From Sulfurisoma sediminicola (GTDB lineage Bacteria; Pseudomonadota; Gammaproteobacteria; Burkholderiales; Rhodocyclaceae): a DNA stretch of 64,000 bases. The stretch spans positions 310,001 to 374,000 of the forward strand of contig NZ_BHVV01000003.1 of assembly GCF_003865015.1 (NCBI RefSeq). The letters are read 5' to 3'. This document shows positions 16,695 to 24,815 of this stretch, piece after piece. The notes under the pieces were generated by a model. That model ran no database searches. It saw only the letters and a program-made list of their open reading frames with translations, and had not been told where the DNA came from. The translations under genes were made by a program, and so were the position numbers. Numbering within the stretch: position 1 is the first letter of the stretch; every line of letters starts with the position of its first letter.

Positions 16695-17762
16695 ATGTCC
16701 GCGCAATGCGAAGTCACCGCGAAGGTCGCCGCCGGCGCACCGTTGAGCATCTTCGAGCGCTGGCTGACACTGTGGGTGTTCCTCTGCATCGTCGCCGGCA
16801 TCGGCCTCGGCCAGTTCGTGCCGGCGCCGTTCCAGACGCTGGGCAAGCTGGAGGTGGCCCGCGTCAACATCCCGGTCGGCCTGCTGATCTGGGTGATGAT
16901 CATCCCCATGCTGGTCAAGGTCGACTTCGGCGCCTTGCATGAAGTGCGGCAGCACGTGCGCGGCATCGGCGTCACGCTGTTCGTGAACTGGCTGGTCAAG
17001 CCTTTCTCGATGGCCTTCCTCGGCTGGTTGTTCGTGCGCCACCTGTTCGCGCCCTACCTGCCGGCCGACCAGCTCGACAGCTACATCGCCGGCCTCATCC
17101 TGCTGGCGGCGGCGCCGTGCACGGCCATGGTCTTCGTCTGGAGCCGACTCTCCGACGGTGATCCGCTGTTCACCCTGTCGCAGGTGGCGCTCAACGACGC
17201 CATCATGATCGTCGCTTTCGCCCCCATCGTCGGCCTGCTGCTCGGCATCTCGGCGATCATCGTGCCGTGGGACACGCTGTTCACCTCGGTGGTGCTCTAC
17301 ATCGTGATTCCGCTGGCGCTGGCGCAACTCTGGCGCAGATCCCTGCTGAAGAAGGGGCAGGGCCATTTCGACGCGGTGATGGAGAAGATCGGGCCATGGT
17401 CGATTTCGGCGCTGCTGGCCACGCTGGTGCTGCTGTTCGCCTTCCAGGGCAGGGCCATCGTGGACAAGCCACTGATCATCGCGCTGCTGGCCGTGCCCAT
17501 CCTGATCCAGGTGTTCTTCAACTCGGCGCTGGCCTACTGGCTGAACCGCGTCGCCGGCGAGAAGCACAACGTCGCCTGTCCCTCGGCGCTGATCGGCGCC
17601 TCCAATTTCTTCGAGCTGGCGGTCGCCGCCGCGATCAGCCTGTTCGGCTTCGAATCGGGCGCGGCGCTGGCCACGGTGGTCGGGGTGCTGATCGAGGTGC
17701 CGGTGATGCTGCTGGTCGTGCGCGTGGTCAATGCCACGAAAGGCTGGTATGAGCGCGGCTGA
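16695..17762 (+). CDS. acr3: Acr3-type arsenite efflux permease
   Basis: This 355-residue inner-membrane protein has about ten hydrophobic segments. Family signatures include VGLLIWVMIIPMLVKVDF near residue 60, the conserved cysteine in AAAPCTAMVFVWS (the arsenite-binding Cys of Acr3 pumps), and PSALIGASNFFELAVAAAI near the end. It expels arsenite produced by ArsC. It starts one base after arsC ends and overlaps the following permease by 14 bases. Confidence 0.93.
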   Translation: MSAQCEVTAKVAAGAPLSIFERWLTLWVFLCIVAGIGLGQFVPAPFQTLGKLEVARVNIPVGLLIWVMIIPMLVKVDFGALHEVRQHVRGIGVTLFVNWLVKPFSMAFLGWLFVRHLFAPYLPADQLDSYIAGLILLAAAPCTAMVFVWSRLSDGDPLFTLSQVALNDAIMIVAFAPIVGLLLGISAIIVPWDTLFTSVVLYIVIPLALAQLWRRSLLKKGQGHFDAVMEKIGPWSISALLATLVLLFAFQGRAIVDKPLIIALLAVPILIQVFFNSALAYWLNRVAGEKHNVACPSALIGASNFFELAVAAAISLFGFESGAALATVVGVLIEVPVMLLVVRVVNATKGWYERG

Positions 17763-18795
17763 GTCCTTGCCCGACGATCGCCGCGCCTGGGGCGGGACGG
17801 CGCTGTTCCTCGCCGCCTGGGTCGTGCTCTACGCCAGCCTGGTGCCCTTCGCCGACGCCGTGGTGGCGCTGCTACCGCTCGCGCGCGGCACGCACCTGGG
17901 CGAGGCCGTGCATTTCTTCGTCTATGACACGCCCAAGGTCCTGCTGTTGCTGACCCTGATCGTCTTCCTGATGGGCGTGATCCAGACCTTCTTCTCGCCC
18001 GAGCGCACGCGCGCGCTGCTGGCCGGGCGCCGCGAGGGCGTGGGCAACGCCATGGCGGCCAGCCTCGGCATTGTCACGCCGTTCTGCTCGTGTTCGGCGG
18101 TGCCGCTGTTCATGGGCTTCCTCATGGCCGGCGTGCCGCTGGGCGTGACGTTCTCCTTCCTGATCTCGGCGCCGATGGTGAACGAGATCGCGCTCGGGCT
18201 GCTGTTCGCCATGTTCGGCTGGAAGGTGGCCGCGCTCTATCTCGCGCTCGGCCTGACGGTGGCCATCGTCGCCGGCTGGGTCATCGGCCGGTTGCGGCTC
18301 GAACGCTGGCTCGAGGACTGGGTGCGCGAGATGATCCAGGCCAACGGCGTCGCCGAGCAGGAGGTACCCGCAGGCATGCGCTGGAGCGAACGTTTGGCCT
18401 CCGGCAAGCGGCACATGTTCGAGATCGTCGGCAAGGTCTGGCCCTACATCCTTGCCGGCATCGCCATCGGCGCCGCCATCCACGGCTACGTGCCGCAGGA
18501 CTTTCTCGCGGCCATCATGGGCCGCGACGCCTGGTGGGCGGTGCCGGTGGCGGTGCTGATCGGCGTGCCGATGTACACCAACGCCGCCGGCATCATCCCG
18601 GTGGTCGAGGCGCTGCTGGCCAAGGGCGCGGCGCTGGGCACGGTGCTGGCCTTCATGATGGCGGTGATCGCGCTGTCGCTGCCGGAGTTCATCATCCTGC
18701 GCCGCGTGCTGTCGGTGAAACTGATCGCGGTCTTCGCCGGCGTCGTCGCCACCGGCATCCTGCTGGTGGGCTACGTCTTCAACCTCGTCCTGTGA
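17749..18795 (+). CDS. arsP: DUF318-family permease, ArsP-like
   Basis: This 348-residue membrane protein has eight or so hydrophobic segments. The motif TPFCSCSAVPLFMGFL with two closely spaced cysteines and the later MYTNAAGIIPV are hallmarks of the PF03773 permeases, which include ArsP, an exporter of trivalent methylated and aromatic arsenicals. Its place inside the ars operon favours that role, although the family has other members of unknown substrate. An alternative ATG lies at 17731. It overlaps acr3 by 14 bases. Confidence 0.8.
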   Translation: MSAAESLPDDRRAWGGTALFLAAWVVLYASLVPFADAVVALLPLARGTHLGEAVHFFVYDTPKVLLLLTLIVFLMGVIQTFFSPERTRALLAGRREGVGNAMAASLGIVTPFCSCSAVPLFMGFLMAGVPLGVTFSFLISAPMVNEIALGLLFAMFGWKVAALYLALGLTVAIVAGWVIGRLRLERWLEDWVREMIQANGVAEQEVPAGMRWSERLASGKRHMFEIVGKVWPYILAGIAIGAAIHGYVPQDFLAAIMGRDAWWAVPVAVLIGVPMYTNAAGIIPVVEALLAKGAALGTVLAFMMAVIALSLPEFIILRRVLSVKLIAVFAGVVATGILLVGYVFNLVL

Positions 18796-18805
18796 GGAAT
18801 ACACC

Positions 18806-19042
18806 ATGAAAAGCATCAAGGTCCTCGGCACGGGTTGTGCCAACTGCCGCAACACGCAGAAGCTGATCGAGGATGTCGCCGCCGCCCGGGGCGAGCAGGT
18901 CAGCATCGAAAAGGTCGAGGACATGAAGGAGATCGTGCGCCTCGGCGTGATGAGCACGCCGGGCGTGATCATCGACGGCAAGGTCGTCCACTCCGGCGGC
19001 GTGCCGGCGCGCGGCAAGGTCGAGGGCTGGTTCGCGGGGTAA
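18806..19042 (+). CDS. small thioredoxin-fold CXXC protein (redox-active disulfide type)
   Basis: This 78-residue protein has a GCANC active-site motif (Cys11, Cys14) near the N-terminus, then the thioredoxin-like order of beta strands and a cis-proline region MSTPGVIIDGKVVHSGG. It belongs to the small 'redox-active disulfide protein 2' group that often follows ArsP/DUF318 permeases. Eleven bases separate it from the permease. It may reduce or bind arsenicals or supply reducing power to the permease; this is inferred from context. Confidence 0.78.
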   Translation: MKSIKVLGTGCANCRNTQKLIEDVAAARGEQVSIEKVEDMKEIVRLGVMSTPGVIIDGKVVHSGGVPARGKVEGWFAG

Positions 19043-19054
19043 AATCCGCGCCGC

Positions 19055-19882
19055 ATGAGCACACTCGCCTGCGGCCGCTTCCGCCTCTCCCTCGACCGCC
19101 CGCTGATCATGGGCATCGTCAACCTCACGCCGGACTCGTTTTCCGGCGACGGGGTCGGCGGCGACGCCTCGCGCGCGATCGACCATGCCCAGGCGCAGCT
19201 CGAAGCCGGTGCCGACATCCTCGACTTCGGCGCCGAGTCCTCCCGCCCCGGTGCGCCGCTCGTCGCGGAAGAAGACGAACTCGCGCGGCTGTTGCCCGTG
19301 TTGCGGGCGCTGCGCGACGCGGCGGTGCCGCTCTCGGTGGACACGATGAAGCCGGCCGTGATGCGCGCTGCGCTGGCCGAGGGCGCGTCGATGATCAACG
19401 ACATCCGCGCGCTGACCGAGCCAGGCGCGCTGGAGGCGGTGGCGGCGTCCGACGCCGCGGTCTGCCTCATGCACATGCAGGGTGAGCCCCGCACCATGCA
19501 GCAGTCGCCGCATTACGCCGACGTCGTCGCCGAGGTCTTCGGTTTTCTGGAAGAGCGGGCGCGGGCCTGCGAGCTGGCCGGCATCGCGCACGAGCGCATC
19601 GTGCTCGATCCGGGCTTCGGCTTCGGCAAGACGCTGGAGCATAATCTCGCGCTGCTGCGCGCCCTGCCGGAGCTGATCATCCGCGGCTTTCCGGTCCTCG
19701 CCGGCGTTTCGCGCAAGTCCATGCTCGGCCAGATCACGGGCAAGCCGGTCGGCGTCCGCGTACATGCCAGTGTCGCCGCCGCGCTGCTCGCGGTGCAGAA
19801 GGGCGCGGCCATCGTGCGGGTGCATGACGTCGCGGCGACGCACGATGCGCTTGCCGTTCTTAACGCAGTGGAGATCGTCTAG
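19055..19882 (+). CDS. folP: dihydropteroate synthase
   Basis: This 275-residue enzyme of folate synthesis joins p-aminobenzoate to the pterin diphosphate. Signature GIVNLTPDSFSGDG (about 19-32) and DFGAESSRPGA (about 58-68) match the two DHPS motifs; MINDIRAL and VSRKSMLG follow in the usual places. It starts 12 bases after the arsenic operon and ends directly before glmM, the common folP-glmM pair of proteobacteria. Confidence 0.95.
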   Translation: MSTLACGRFRLSLDRPLIMGIVNLTPDSFSGDGVGGDASRAIDHAQAQLEAGADILDFGAESSRPGAPLVAEEDELARLLPVLRALRDAAVPLSVDTMKPAVMRAALAEGASMINDIRALTEPGALEAVAASDAAVCLMHMQGEPRTMQQSPHYADVVAEVFGFLEERARACELAGIAHERIVLDPGFGFGKTLEHNLALLRALPELIIRGFPVLAGVSRKSMLGQITGKPVGVRVHASVAAALLAVQKGAAIVRVHDVAATHDALAVLNAVEIV

Positions 19883-21241
19883 ATGAGCAGGAAGTATTTC
19901 GGCACCGACGGGGTGCGCGGCCGCGTCGGCCAGGCGCCGATCACGCCCGATTTCGTCATGCGCCTCGGCTACGCCGCCGGCACCACGCTGGTCGCACGTG
20001 AGCACCTGCCGCCGGGCGAACACCCTGCGGTGCTGATCGGCAAGGACACGCGCATCTCCGGCTACATGCTCGAGGCGGCGCTGGAGGCCGGCTTTGCCGC
20101 GGCCGGCGTGGACGTCATGCTGTGCGGGCCGATGCCGACGCCGGCCATCGCCTACCTGACGCGGGCGCTGCGGCTGCAGGCCGGCGTCGTCATCTCCGCC
20201 TCGCACAATCCCTACGCCGACAACGGCATCAAGTTCTTCTCTGCTGCCGGCACCAAGCTGCCCGACGCCGTCGAGCACGAGATCGAGGCGCGCCTCGACG
20301 AGCCGATGGGTTGCATGGACTCGGCCCGGCTCGGCAAGGCGCGGCGCATCGACGATGCCGCCGGCCGCTACATCGAATTCTGCAAGAGCACCTTTCCCAA
20401 CGCGTTCGACCTGCGCGGCATGAGGATCGCCGTGGACTGCGCCCACGGCGCCGCCTATCACATCGCACCCAAGGTTTTCCACGAGCTCGGTGCCGAGGTG
20501 ATCGGTGTCGGCGTGGCGCCCAACGGCATGAACATCAACGAGAACGTCGGCGCCACCGCGCCCGATGCGCTGCGCCGCGCCGTGCGCGAGCACCATGCCG
20601 ACATCGGCATCGCGCTGGACGGCGACGCCGACCGCGTGCTGATGGTCGATGGTGACGGCAACCTCTACGACGGCGACCAGCTGCTCTACGTCATCGCCCG
20701 CCACCGCCATGCCCAGCGGCCTGTCGCCGGAGTGGTCGGCACGCTGATGACCAACCTCGGCTTCGAACATGCGCTGGCCAAGCTCGGCATCCCCTTCGCC
20801 CGCGCCAGGGTCGGCGACCGCTACGTGCTGGAGATGCTGATCGAGAAGGGCTGGCTCTACGGCGGTGAGAATTCCGGCCATATCCTCTGCCTCGACAAGC
20901 ACAGCACCGGCGACGGCATCGTCTCGGCGCTGCAGGTGCTGGAGGCGCTGCGCGCGCGCGGCGAGACCCTGGCGCAAGCCTGCCAGGACCTGACCATGTA
21001 CCCGCAGAAGCTCATCAACGTGAGGATGAGCGCCGGCTTCGACTGGAAATCCGATCCCGGCATCAAGGCGGCTGCTGCTGCCGCGGAAAAGGCGCTCGAC
21101 GGCAACGGCCGCGTGCTGTTGCGCCCCTCCGGCACCGAGCCACTGCTGCGGGTGATGGTCGAAGGCCGCGACGGTGCGCTGGTCACGGCGCAGGCCGAGG
21201 CCATCGCCGCCGCGGTGCGCGCGGCGGCCGAACACCATTGA
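19883..21241 (+). CDS. glmM: phosphoglucosamine mutase
   Basis: This 452-residue cytoplasmic enzyme converts glucosamine-6-phosphate to glucosamine-1-phosphate for cell-wall and LPS precursors. It begins [10 protein letters not shown], has the phosphoserine motif [16 protein letters not shown] (Ser near 102), the metal loop DGDADR, the sugar loop GGENSGH and the phosphate loop [15 protein letters not shown]. It follows folP without a gap. The length is normal for the family. Confidence 0.96.
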   Translation: MSRKYFGTDGVRGRVGQAPITPDFVMRLGYAAGTTLVAREHLPPGEHPAVLIGKDTRISGYMLEAALEAGFAAAGVDVMLCGPMPTPAIAYLTRALRLQAGVVISASHNPYADNGIKFFSAAGTKLPDAVEHEIEARLDEPMGCMDSARLGKARRIDDAAGRYIEFCKSTFPNAFDLRGMRIAVDCAHGAAYHIAPKVFHELGAEVIGVGVAPNGMNINENVGATAPDALRRAVREHHADIGIALDGDADRVLMVDGDGNLYDGDQLLYVIARHRHAQRPVAGVVGTLMTNLGFEHALAKLGIPFARARVGDRYVLEMLIEKGWLYGGENSGHILCLDKHSTGDGIVSALQVLEALRARGETLAQACQDLTMYPQKLINVRMSAGFDWKSDPGIKAAAAAAEKALDGNGRVLLRPSGTEPLLRVMVEGRDGALVTAQAEAIAAAVRAAAEHH

Positions 21242-21266
21242 CCATTCAAGTCACGGAAGACCGACC

Positions 21267-21734
21267 ATGAAGCTGTATCCACTTGCCCTTGCCCTTTTCC
21301 TGGGTACCGCCGCGCCGCTCGCGCTGGCCGAGACCGTGCGCTGTCCCGATCTCGCCGACGCGGTCCAGGCGGGCACCTGCCCGGCGGAGGAGGACCTGCG
21401 CTACACCTACCACGCCTACTGCAGCGACGACGCGCGCATGTATCGCGGCGACAACGAGCTGTGCCCCGACTACCGCCGCTACCGCAAGGTCAAGAACGTC
21501 GTGCTGTGGGAGTCCAGGGACGGCACCTTCCAGGGCTACGTCTCCTGCGACGTGCCGGCGGCGATGCTGCGCCAGGCCAGGGCCGTCACCATGACGGTCG
21601 GCAAGCAGGGCAAGATTACCCGTCTGGCCTGCAGCTACGGCGAAGGCATGGTCTTCGGCTACCGCAGCCGCGGCGAGTGCAAGGTCCAGGTCGGCGACTG
21701 CGCGGCCGGCGCCTGCACCGCGGAGTGCGACTGA
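21267..21734 (+). CDS. secreted cysteine-rich protein of unknown function
   Basis: This 155-residue protein has a Sec signal peptide (MKLYPLALALFLGTAAPLALA, cut after about residue 21). The mature protein of about 134 residues contains ten cysteines spread over its length, enough for five disulfides, and a high share of Tyr and Asp. I recognise no family. The start was chosen at ATG 21267 because it gives the signal peptide. It follows glmM by 25 bases but is probably functionally unrelated. Periplasmic or extracellular location is expected. Confidence 0.72.
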   Translation: MKLYPLALALFLGTAAPLALAETVRCPDLADAVQAGTCPAEEDLRYTYHAYCSDDARMYRGDNELCPDYRRYRKVKNVVLWESRDGTFQGYVSCDVPAAMLRQARAVTMTVGKQGKITRLACSYGEGMVFGYRSRGECKVQVGDCAAGACTAECD

Positions 21735-22508
21735 TCAGCCGCGCATGAAGTGCCGCGCGTAGCGCGGGCTGATGCGCTCCATCGGCAGCAGCAGCGGCAG
21801 GTCGGCGGTGTTGAAGTCCGGATCCCAGGCCGGGTCGCCGCAGATCCAGGCACCGGCGCGCAGGTAGCCCTTGAGCAGCGGCGGCACCTCGGCCGCATGG
21901 CCGGTGACCAGCCGCTCGAAGGGCAGGCGGTCGCGCGGGAAGACGCGGTACTCGAGCGGCGCGATGTGGGAATCGATCAGCTGCACGAAGAGGTTGGCGG
22001 CGTTGTGGCCGCCGTCGGCCATGCCGATCGAGGCGCAGCCGATCAGGTAGCGATATTCGCGCTTGAGCATGAACTCGGCGAGCTTGCCCCAGAGCAGCGC
22101 GATCACCGCGCCGCTGCGGTAGTCGGGATGGATGCAGGAGCGGCCGATTTCCACCATGCCCGGACGCAGGTGCTGCAAACGGGTGAGGTCGAACTCGTTC
22201 TCGGTGTAGAAGCTGCCGACCTTGGTGGCGGCCTCCGGCGTGAGGATGCGGTAGGTACCGACGATCTTGCCGGTTCCCGCGTCCGATTCGTCGCGGACGA
22301 TCAGGTGCTGGCAATGCGGGTCGTAGAAGTCGGCATCGACGCCGGCGACGCGCGAACGGATCCTGGCGCCGAGTTCCTCGGCGAAAACGCGATAGCGCAG
22401 GCGCTGGGCTTCCTCGATCTCGCGCTCATTCAGCGCGAGACCGACCGAGTAGTGCTGGTGGCGATTGTGACCGTTGTCCCTGGCGGGCCGTTCCTGGGCG
22501 TGCAGCAT
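21735..22508 (-). CDS. olsB: L-ornithine N-acyltransferase (OlsB-like)
   Basis: This 257-residue GNAT-like acyltransferase makes lyso-ornithine lipid from ornithine and an acyl carrier. The pattern EEAQRLRYRVFAEELGA, VGTYRILTPE and EIGRSCIHPDYRSG is that of the OlsB/hemolysin-like acyltransferases. ATG at 22508 is chosen because GGAG lies six bases upstream; an earlier ATG at 22544 has no such site. It lies 87 bases downstream of the PhoX gene on the same strand, which suits a phosphate-starvation role, since ornithine lipids replace phospholipids when phosphate is scarce. The final acylation would need an OlsA-type enzyme; see the gene at 27385. Confidence 0.82.
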   Translation of the reverse strand: MLHAQERPARDNGHNRHQHYSVGLALNEREIEEAQRLRYRVFAEELGARIRSRVAGVDADFYDPHCQHLIVRDESDAGTGKIVGTYRILTPEAATKVGSFYTENEFDLTRLQHLRPGMVEIGRSCIHPDYRSGAVIALLWGKLAEFMLKREYRYLIGCASIGMADGGHNAANLFVQLIDSHIAPLEYRVFPRDRLPFERLVTGHAAEVPPLLKGYLRAGAWICGDPAWDPDFNTADLPLLLPMERISPRYARHFMRG

Positions 22509-22595
22509 GCGCTTCTCCTTGTTTGCCGTCGTGTGTGGCGGCATTGTCGGGAGGTGCGGTTACGCCGCGTTTTCACCCAGGTTGCACGTTTGTGA

Positions 22596-24533
22596 CTACC
22601 GGCCAAGCGCCGGCAGGCCACCGAGGTAGCCGATGCTGCCGCGCTGGTCGATGCGCTTGCGCAGTTCCACCTTGATCGCATCAGGATACTGCTTGAGGTC
22701 GTTGGCCGCGCCCGGGTGCTGGATGTTGCCCATGATGTAGGTATGGCCGCCGAGATTCGGCACCACCTGCAGGCCGGTGTGCTCGCCGCCGGCCGGCGCG
22801 ACCAGCACGCGGGCGAGTTTGCCTGAGTCGATGTTCAGCGCCCAGAGGAAGTTGTTGAGGTGGTTGCCCGAGTCCTCGCCGATGAACAGCGTGCGCATCT
22901 CGGCCGAGTACTTGATGTTGTCCGGGTTGGCGACGCGCTCGGTGTCGCACTTGTCATAGGGCCCCTGCGTCTGGCCAGGCGGCTTCTGTGCGCCGAGCAG
23001 CAGCGCGTTCATGCTCGTCGCGACCCATTCGCTGCGGATCGGCTCGCCCGTGGCATCCTTCTGTCCGTCCGACAGCCGAGACCTGTAGACGCCGCCGCAG
23101 ACGAGGTCCTTGGCGTCGCCCTTGATGCGGATGTGGTCCTGCGGACGCTCGCCGTTGGCGCCGTCCAGCATGCCGCCTTCGATGTAGGACATCGCGACGT
23201 AGAGCTGGCGGTCTGCGGCATTGTGGGTCACGCCCTCCATCTTGGTGAACTCGGTGGTGGCGCCGAGCAACGCGGCATAGCGGCGCGTCTCGAGGAAGGC
23301 GGCCGCCTTCTCCATGCCCGGCTTGAGCTTCAGCCAGGAAATCGCCGGCTTGGTGGCCGTGCGACCGGCGTGGCCTTCGTACACCCAGACGGGCCTGAAG
23401 TCGGCGTGACGCGCCGGGTCGGCTTTCACGGCGTCGGCCCCGGCCACCTCGAAGATGTCGGAGAAGCGGATGCCACGATCGACCAGCACCTCGATTTCCT
23501 TCTCGGCGGCGTGGCCGAGGCGGATCCACTTGAGTTCGGCGGCCGCGCCGTTTTCCGCCGCAGCCTGCTCCCAGCGAGCCGCATAAAGCGTACCGGCGGA
23601 GAGATCGCTGGCGCGGTCGGCCACGAACATCGCGAGGATGGTGTCGCGGCCATCGTCGCCCATGTAGGCGGTGCGTCCGTCCGGCATCACGTCGGCGAGC
23701 TCGGTGGCTAGACGCCCCATGGCGTAGCGCTTGCTGACCTCGGTCTTGCCGCCGGCCCTGACGGCGACCTCGACGATGCCGCCGTAACGGTAGGGCTTGG
23801 CGCCGCCCTGGTCGGCGCGCTTGCCGTGGGTGCCGAGATAGAGGTTCATCGGTTCGAGCGGCTCGTGCTCGAAAATGCGGGCATCGGGTTCGTACTCCTC
23901 GCCGCCGAGATGGGTGTTCCACGGCGTCAGCGATCCGGCGCAGGGAATCCACAGGCCGTCCTTGGCCGAAAAGTCGACGTTGCGCAGAGCGGTGGCCTTG
24001 AGCGTGCCGCTCTTCCGGTGCTGCGCGACGGTCGCCAGGGTCATCGCCATCGGCAGCTGGCCGTAGAGATCGACACTGCCCTTGCCGCCGCTTGCGGGCG
24101 CCTCGGTGTGGTACTCCCAGTGCGTCAGCAGATAGAGCTTCTCGCCTTTGCCTTCCTTTACGCGCAGCAGCGAGTTGGCGTCTGGCGAGTAGGCGTGGAA
24201 GGGGCCGCTGGTGACGTTGCCGGCATTGTCGGCCGCGACGGCGACGGGGCGGCCGGCCTTGTCGACGATCAGGCCAGCCTCGGCTCCGCCGATGCGCTCG
24301 CCGGAGCGGAACACCGTCTGGTAGGACAGCGGAAACACGATGCGCCGTCCGTCCGTGTAGGTCACGGTCGCCTCCGAGCGCGTGTAGGCCTGGGACATTT
24401 CGGCGTCGGTCGCCGGTGCCGGCGTCGAGCTGAATTCGACGGCAGCGATCCTGTCGCCGGCGGCGAGAACGAATGGCGATGCGGTACAGACCTGGGCGGC
24501 GGCGACGGCGGTGACGAGGGCGCGGAGTTTCAT
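22596..24533 (-). CDS. PhoX/DUF839-family phosphatase, exported
   Basis: This 645-residue protein has an N-terminal Sec-like signal peptide (cut after about residue 25, VLA) and the DUF839 beta-propeller pattern, including ERVANPDNIKYSAEMRTLFI, EDSGNH, WVATSMNALLLGA and VTHNAADRQLYVAMSY. PhoX enzymes are Ca2+/Fe3+-dependent alkaline phosphatases that free phosphate from organic esters outside the cytoplasm. Known PhoX proteins are usually exported by Tat; no twin arginine is visible here. Neighbours in lipid and phosphate metabolism support the assignment, but some DUF839 proteins have other roles. Confidence 0.78.
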   Translation of the reverse strand: MKLRALVTAVAAAQVCTASPFVLAAGDRIAAVEFSSTPAPATDAEMSQAYTRSEATVTYTDGRRIVFPLSYQTVFRSGERIGGAEAGLIVDKAGRPVAVAADNAGNVTSGPFHAYSPDANSLLRVKEGKGEKLYLLTHWEYHTEAPASGGKGSVDLYGQLPMAMTLATVAQHRKSGTLKATALRNVDFSAKDGLWIPCAGSLTPWNTHLGGEEYEPDARIFEHEPLEPMNLYLGTHGKRADQGGAKPYRYGGIVEVAVRAGGKTEVSKRYAMGRLATELADVMPDGRTAYMGDDGRDTILAMFVADRASDLSAGTLYAARWEQAAAENGAAAELKWIRLGHAAEKEIEVLVDRGIRFSDIFEVAGADAVKADPARHADFRPVWVYEGHAGRTATKPAISWLKLKPGMEKAAAFLETRRYAALLGATTEFTKMEGVTHNAADRQLYVAMSYIEGGMLDGANGERPQDHIRIKGDAKDLVCGGVYRSRLSDGQKDATGEPIRSEWVATSMNALLLGAQKPPGQTQGPYDKCDTERVANPDNIKYSAEMRTLFIGEDSGNHLNNFLWALNIDSGKLARVLVAPAGGEHTGLQVVPNLGGHTYIMGNIQHPGAANDLKQYPDAIKVELRKRIDQRGSIGYLGGLPALGR

Positions 24534-24615
24534 GTGCTGTCCTATGGAATATCTGGCAGGAAAACGGCGAAGTCTGCCCGCCCGATGTTGCAGGGATATT
24601 GCCCGGTCGCCCCGA

Positions 24616-24632
24616 AGTCACGAAAACTTCAT
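24616..24632 (+). promoter_or_regulatory. weak PHO-box-like site upstream of phoX-like gene
   Basis: AGTCAC and CTTCAT are spaced 11 bases apart in the divergent region, resembling two TGTCAT half-sites. The orientation is opposite to the phosphatase gene. Mismatches are several, so the site is only a candidate for PhoB binding. Confidence 0.2.
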
Positions 24633-24666
24633 CGCCGCGTCATGTGGCGCCACGAACCTTCCTGCC

Positions 24667-24801
24667 ATGGAAAAGTTGCTTGCCGATCCACTGCTGCCGG
24701 CGGTACTGCTGGCCTTCTGGCTGGTGTTGGAGTGGCTGGCCTTGCGGCGGCTGAGGCGCGATCGCGTGCGCCGCGTGCGCGCCGTCGATCGCTCCCGCTG
24801 A
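24667..24801 (+). CDS. possible 44-residue single-span membrane peptide
   Basis: A short frame divergent from the PhoX gene encodes a hydrophobic stretch LLPAVLLAFWLVLEWLAL flanked by an Arg-rich C-terminus (RRLRRDRVRRVR). This would suit a small membrane protein with a cytoplasmic tail. No Shine-Dalgarno sequence precedes the ATG and no family is recognised. It may be a chance frame in GC-rich DNA. The interval 24534-24815 holds nothing else that I can support apart from the weak PHO-like site. Confidence 0.25.
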   Translation: MEKLLADPLLPAVLLAFWLVLEWLALRRLRRDRVRRVRAVDRSR

Positions 24802-24815
24802 GGGTGGGGCTTGCC

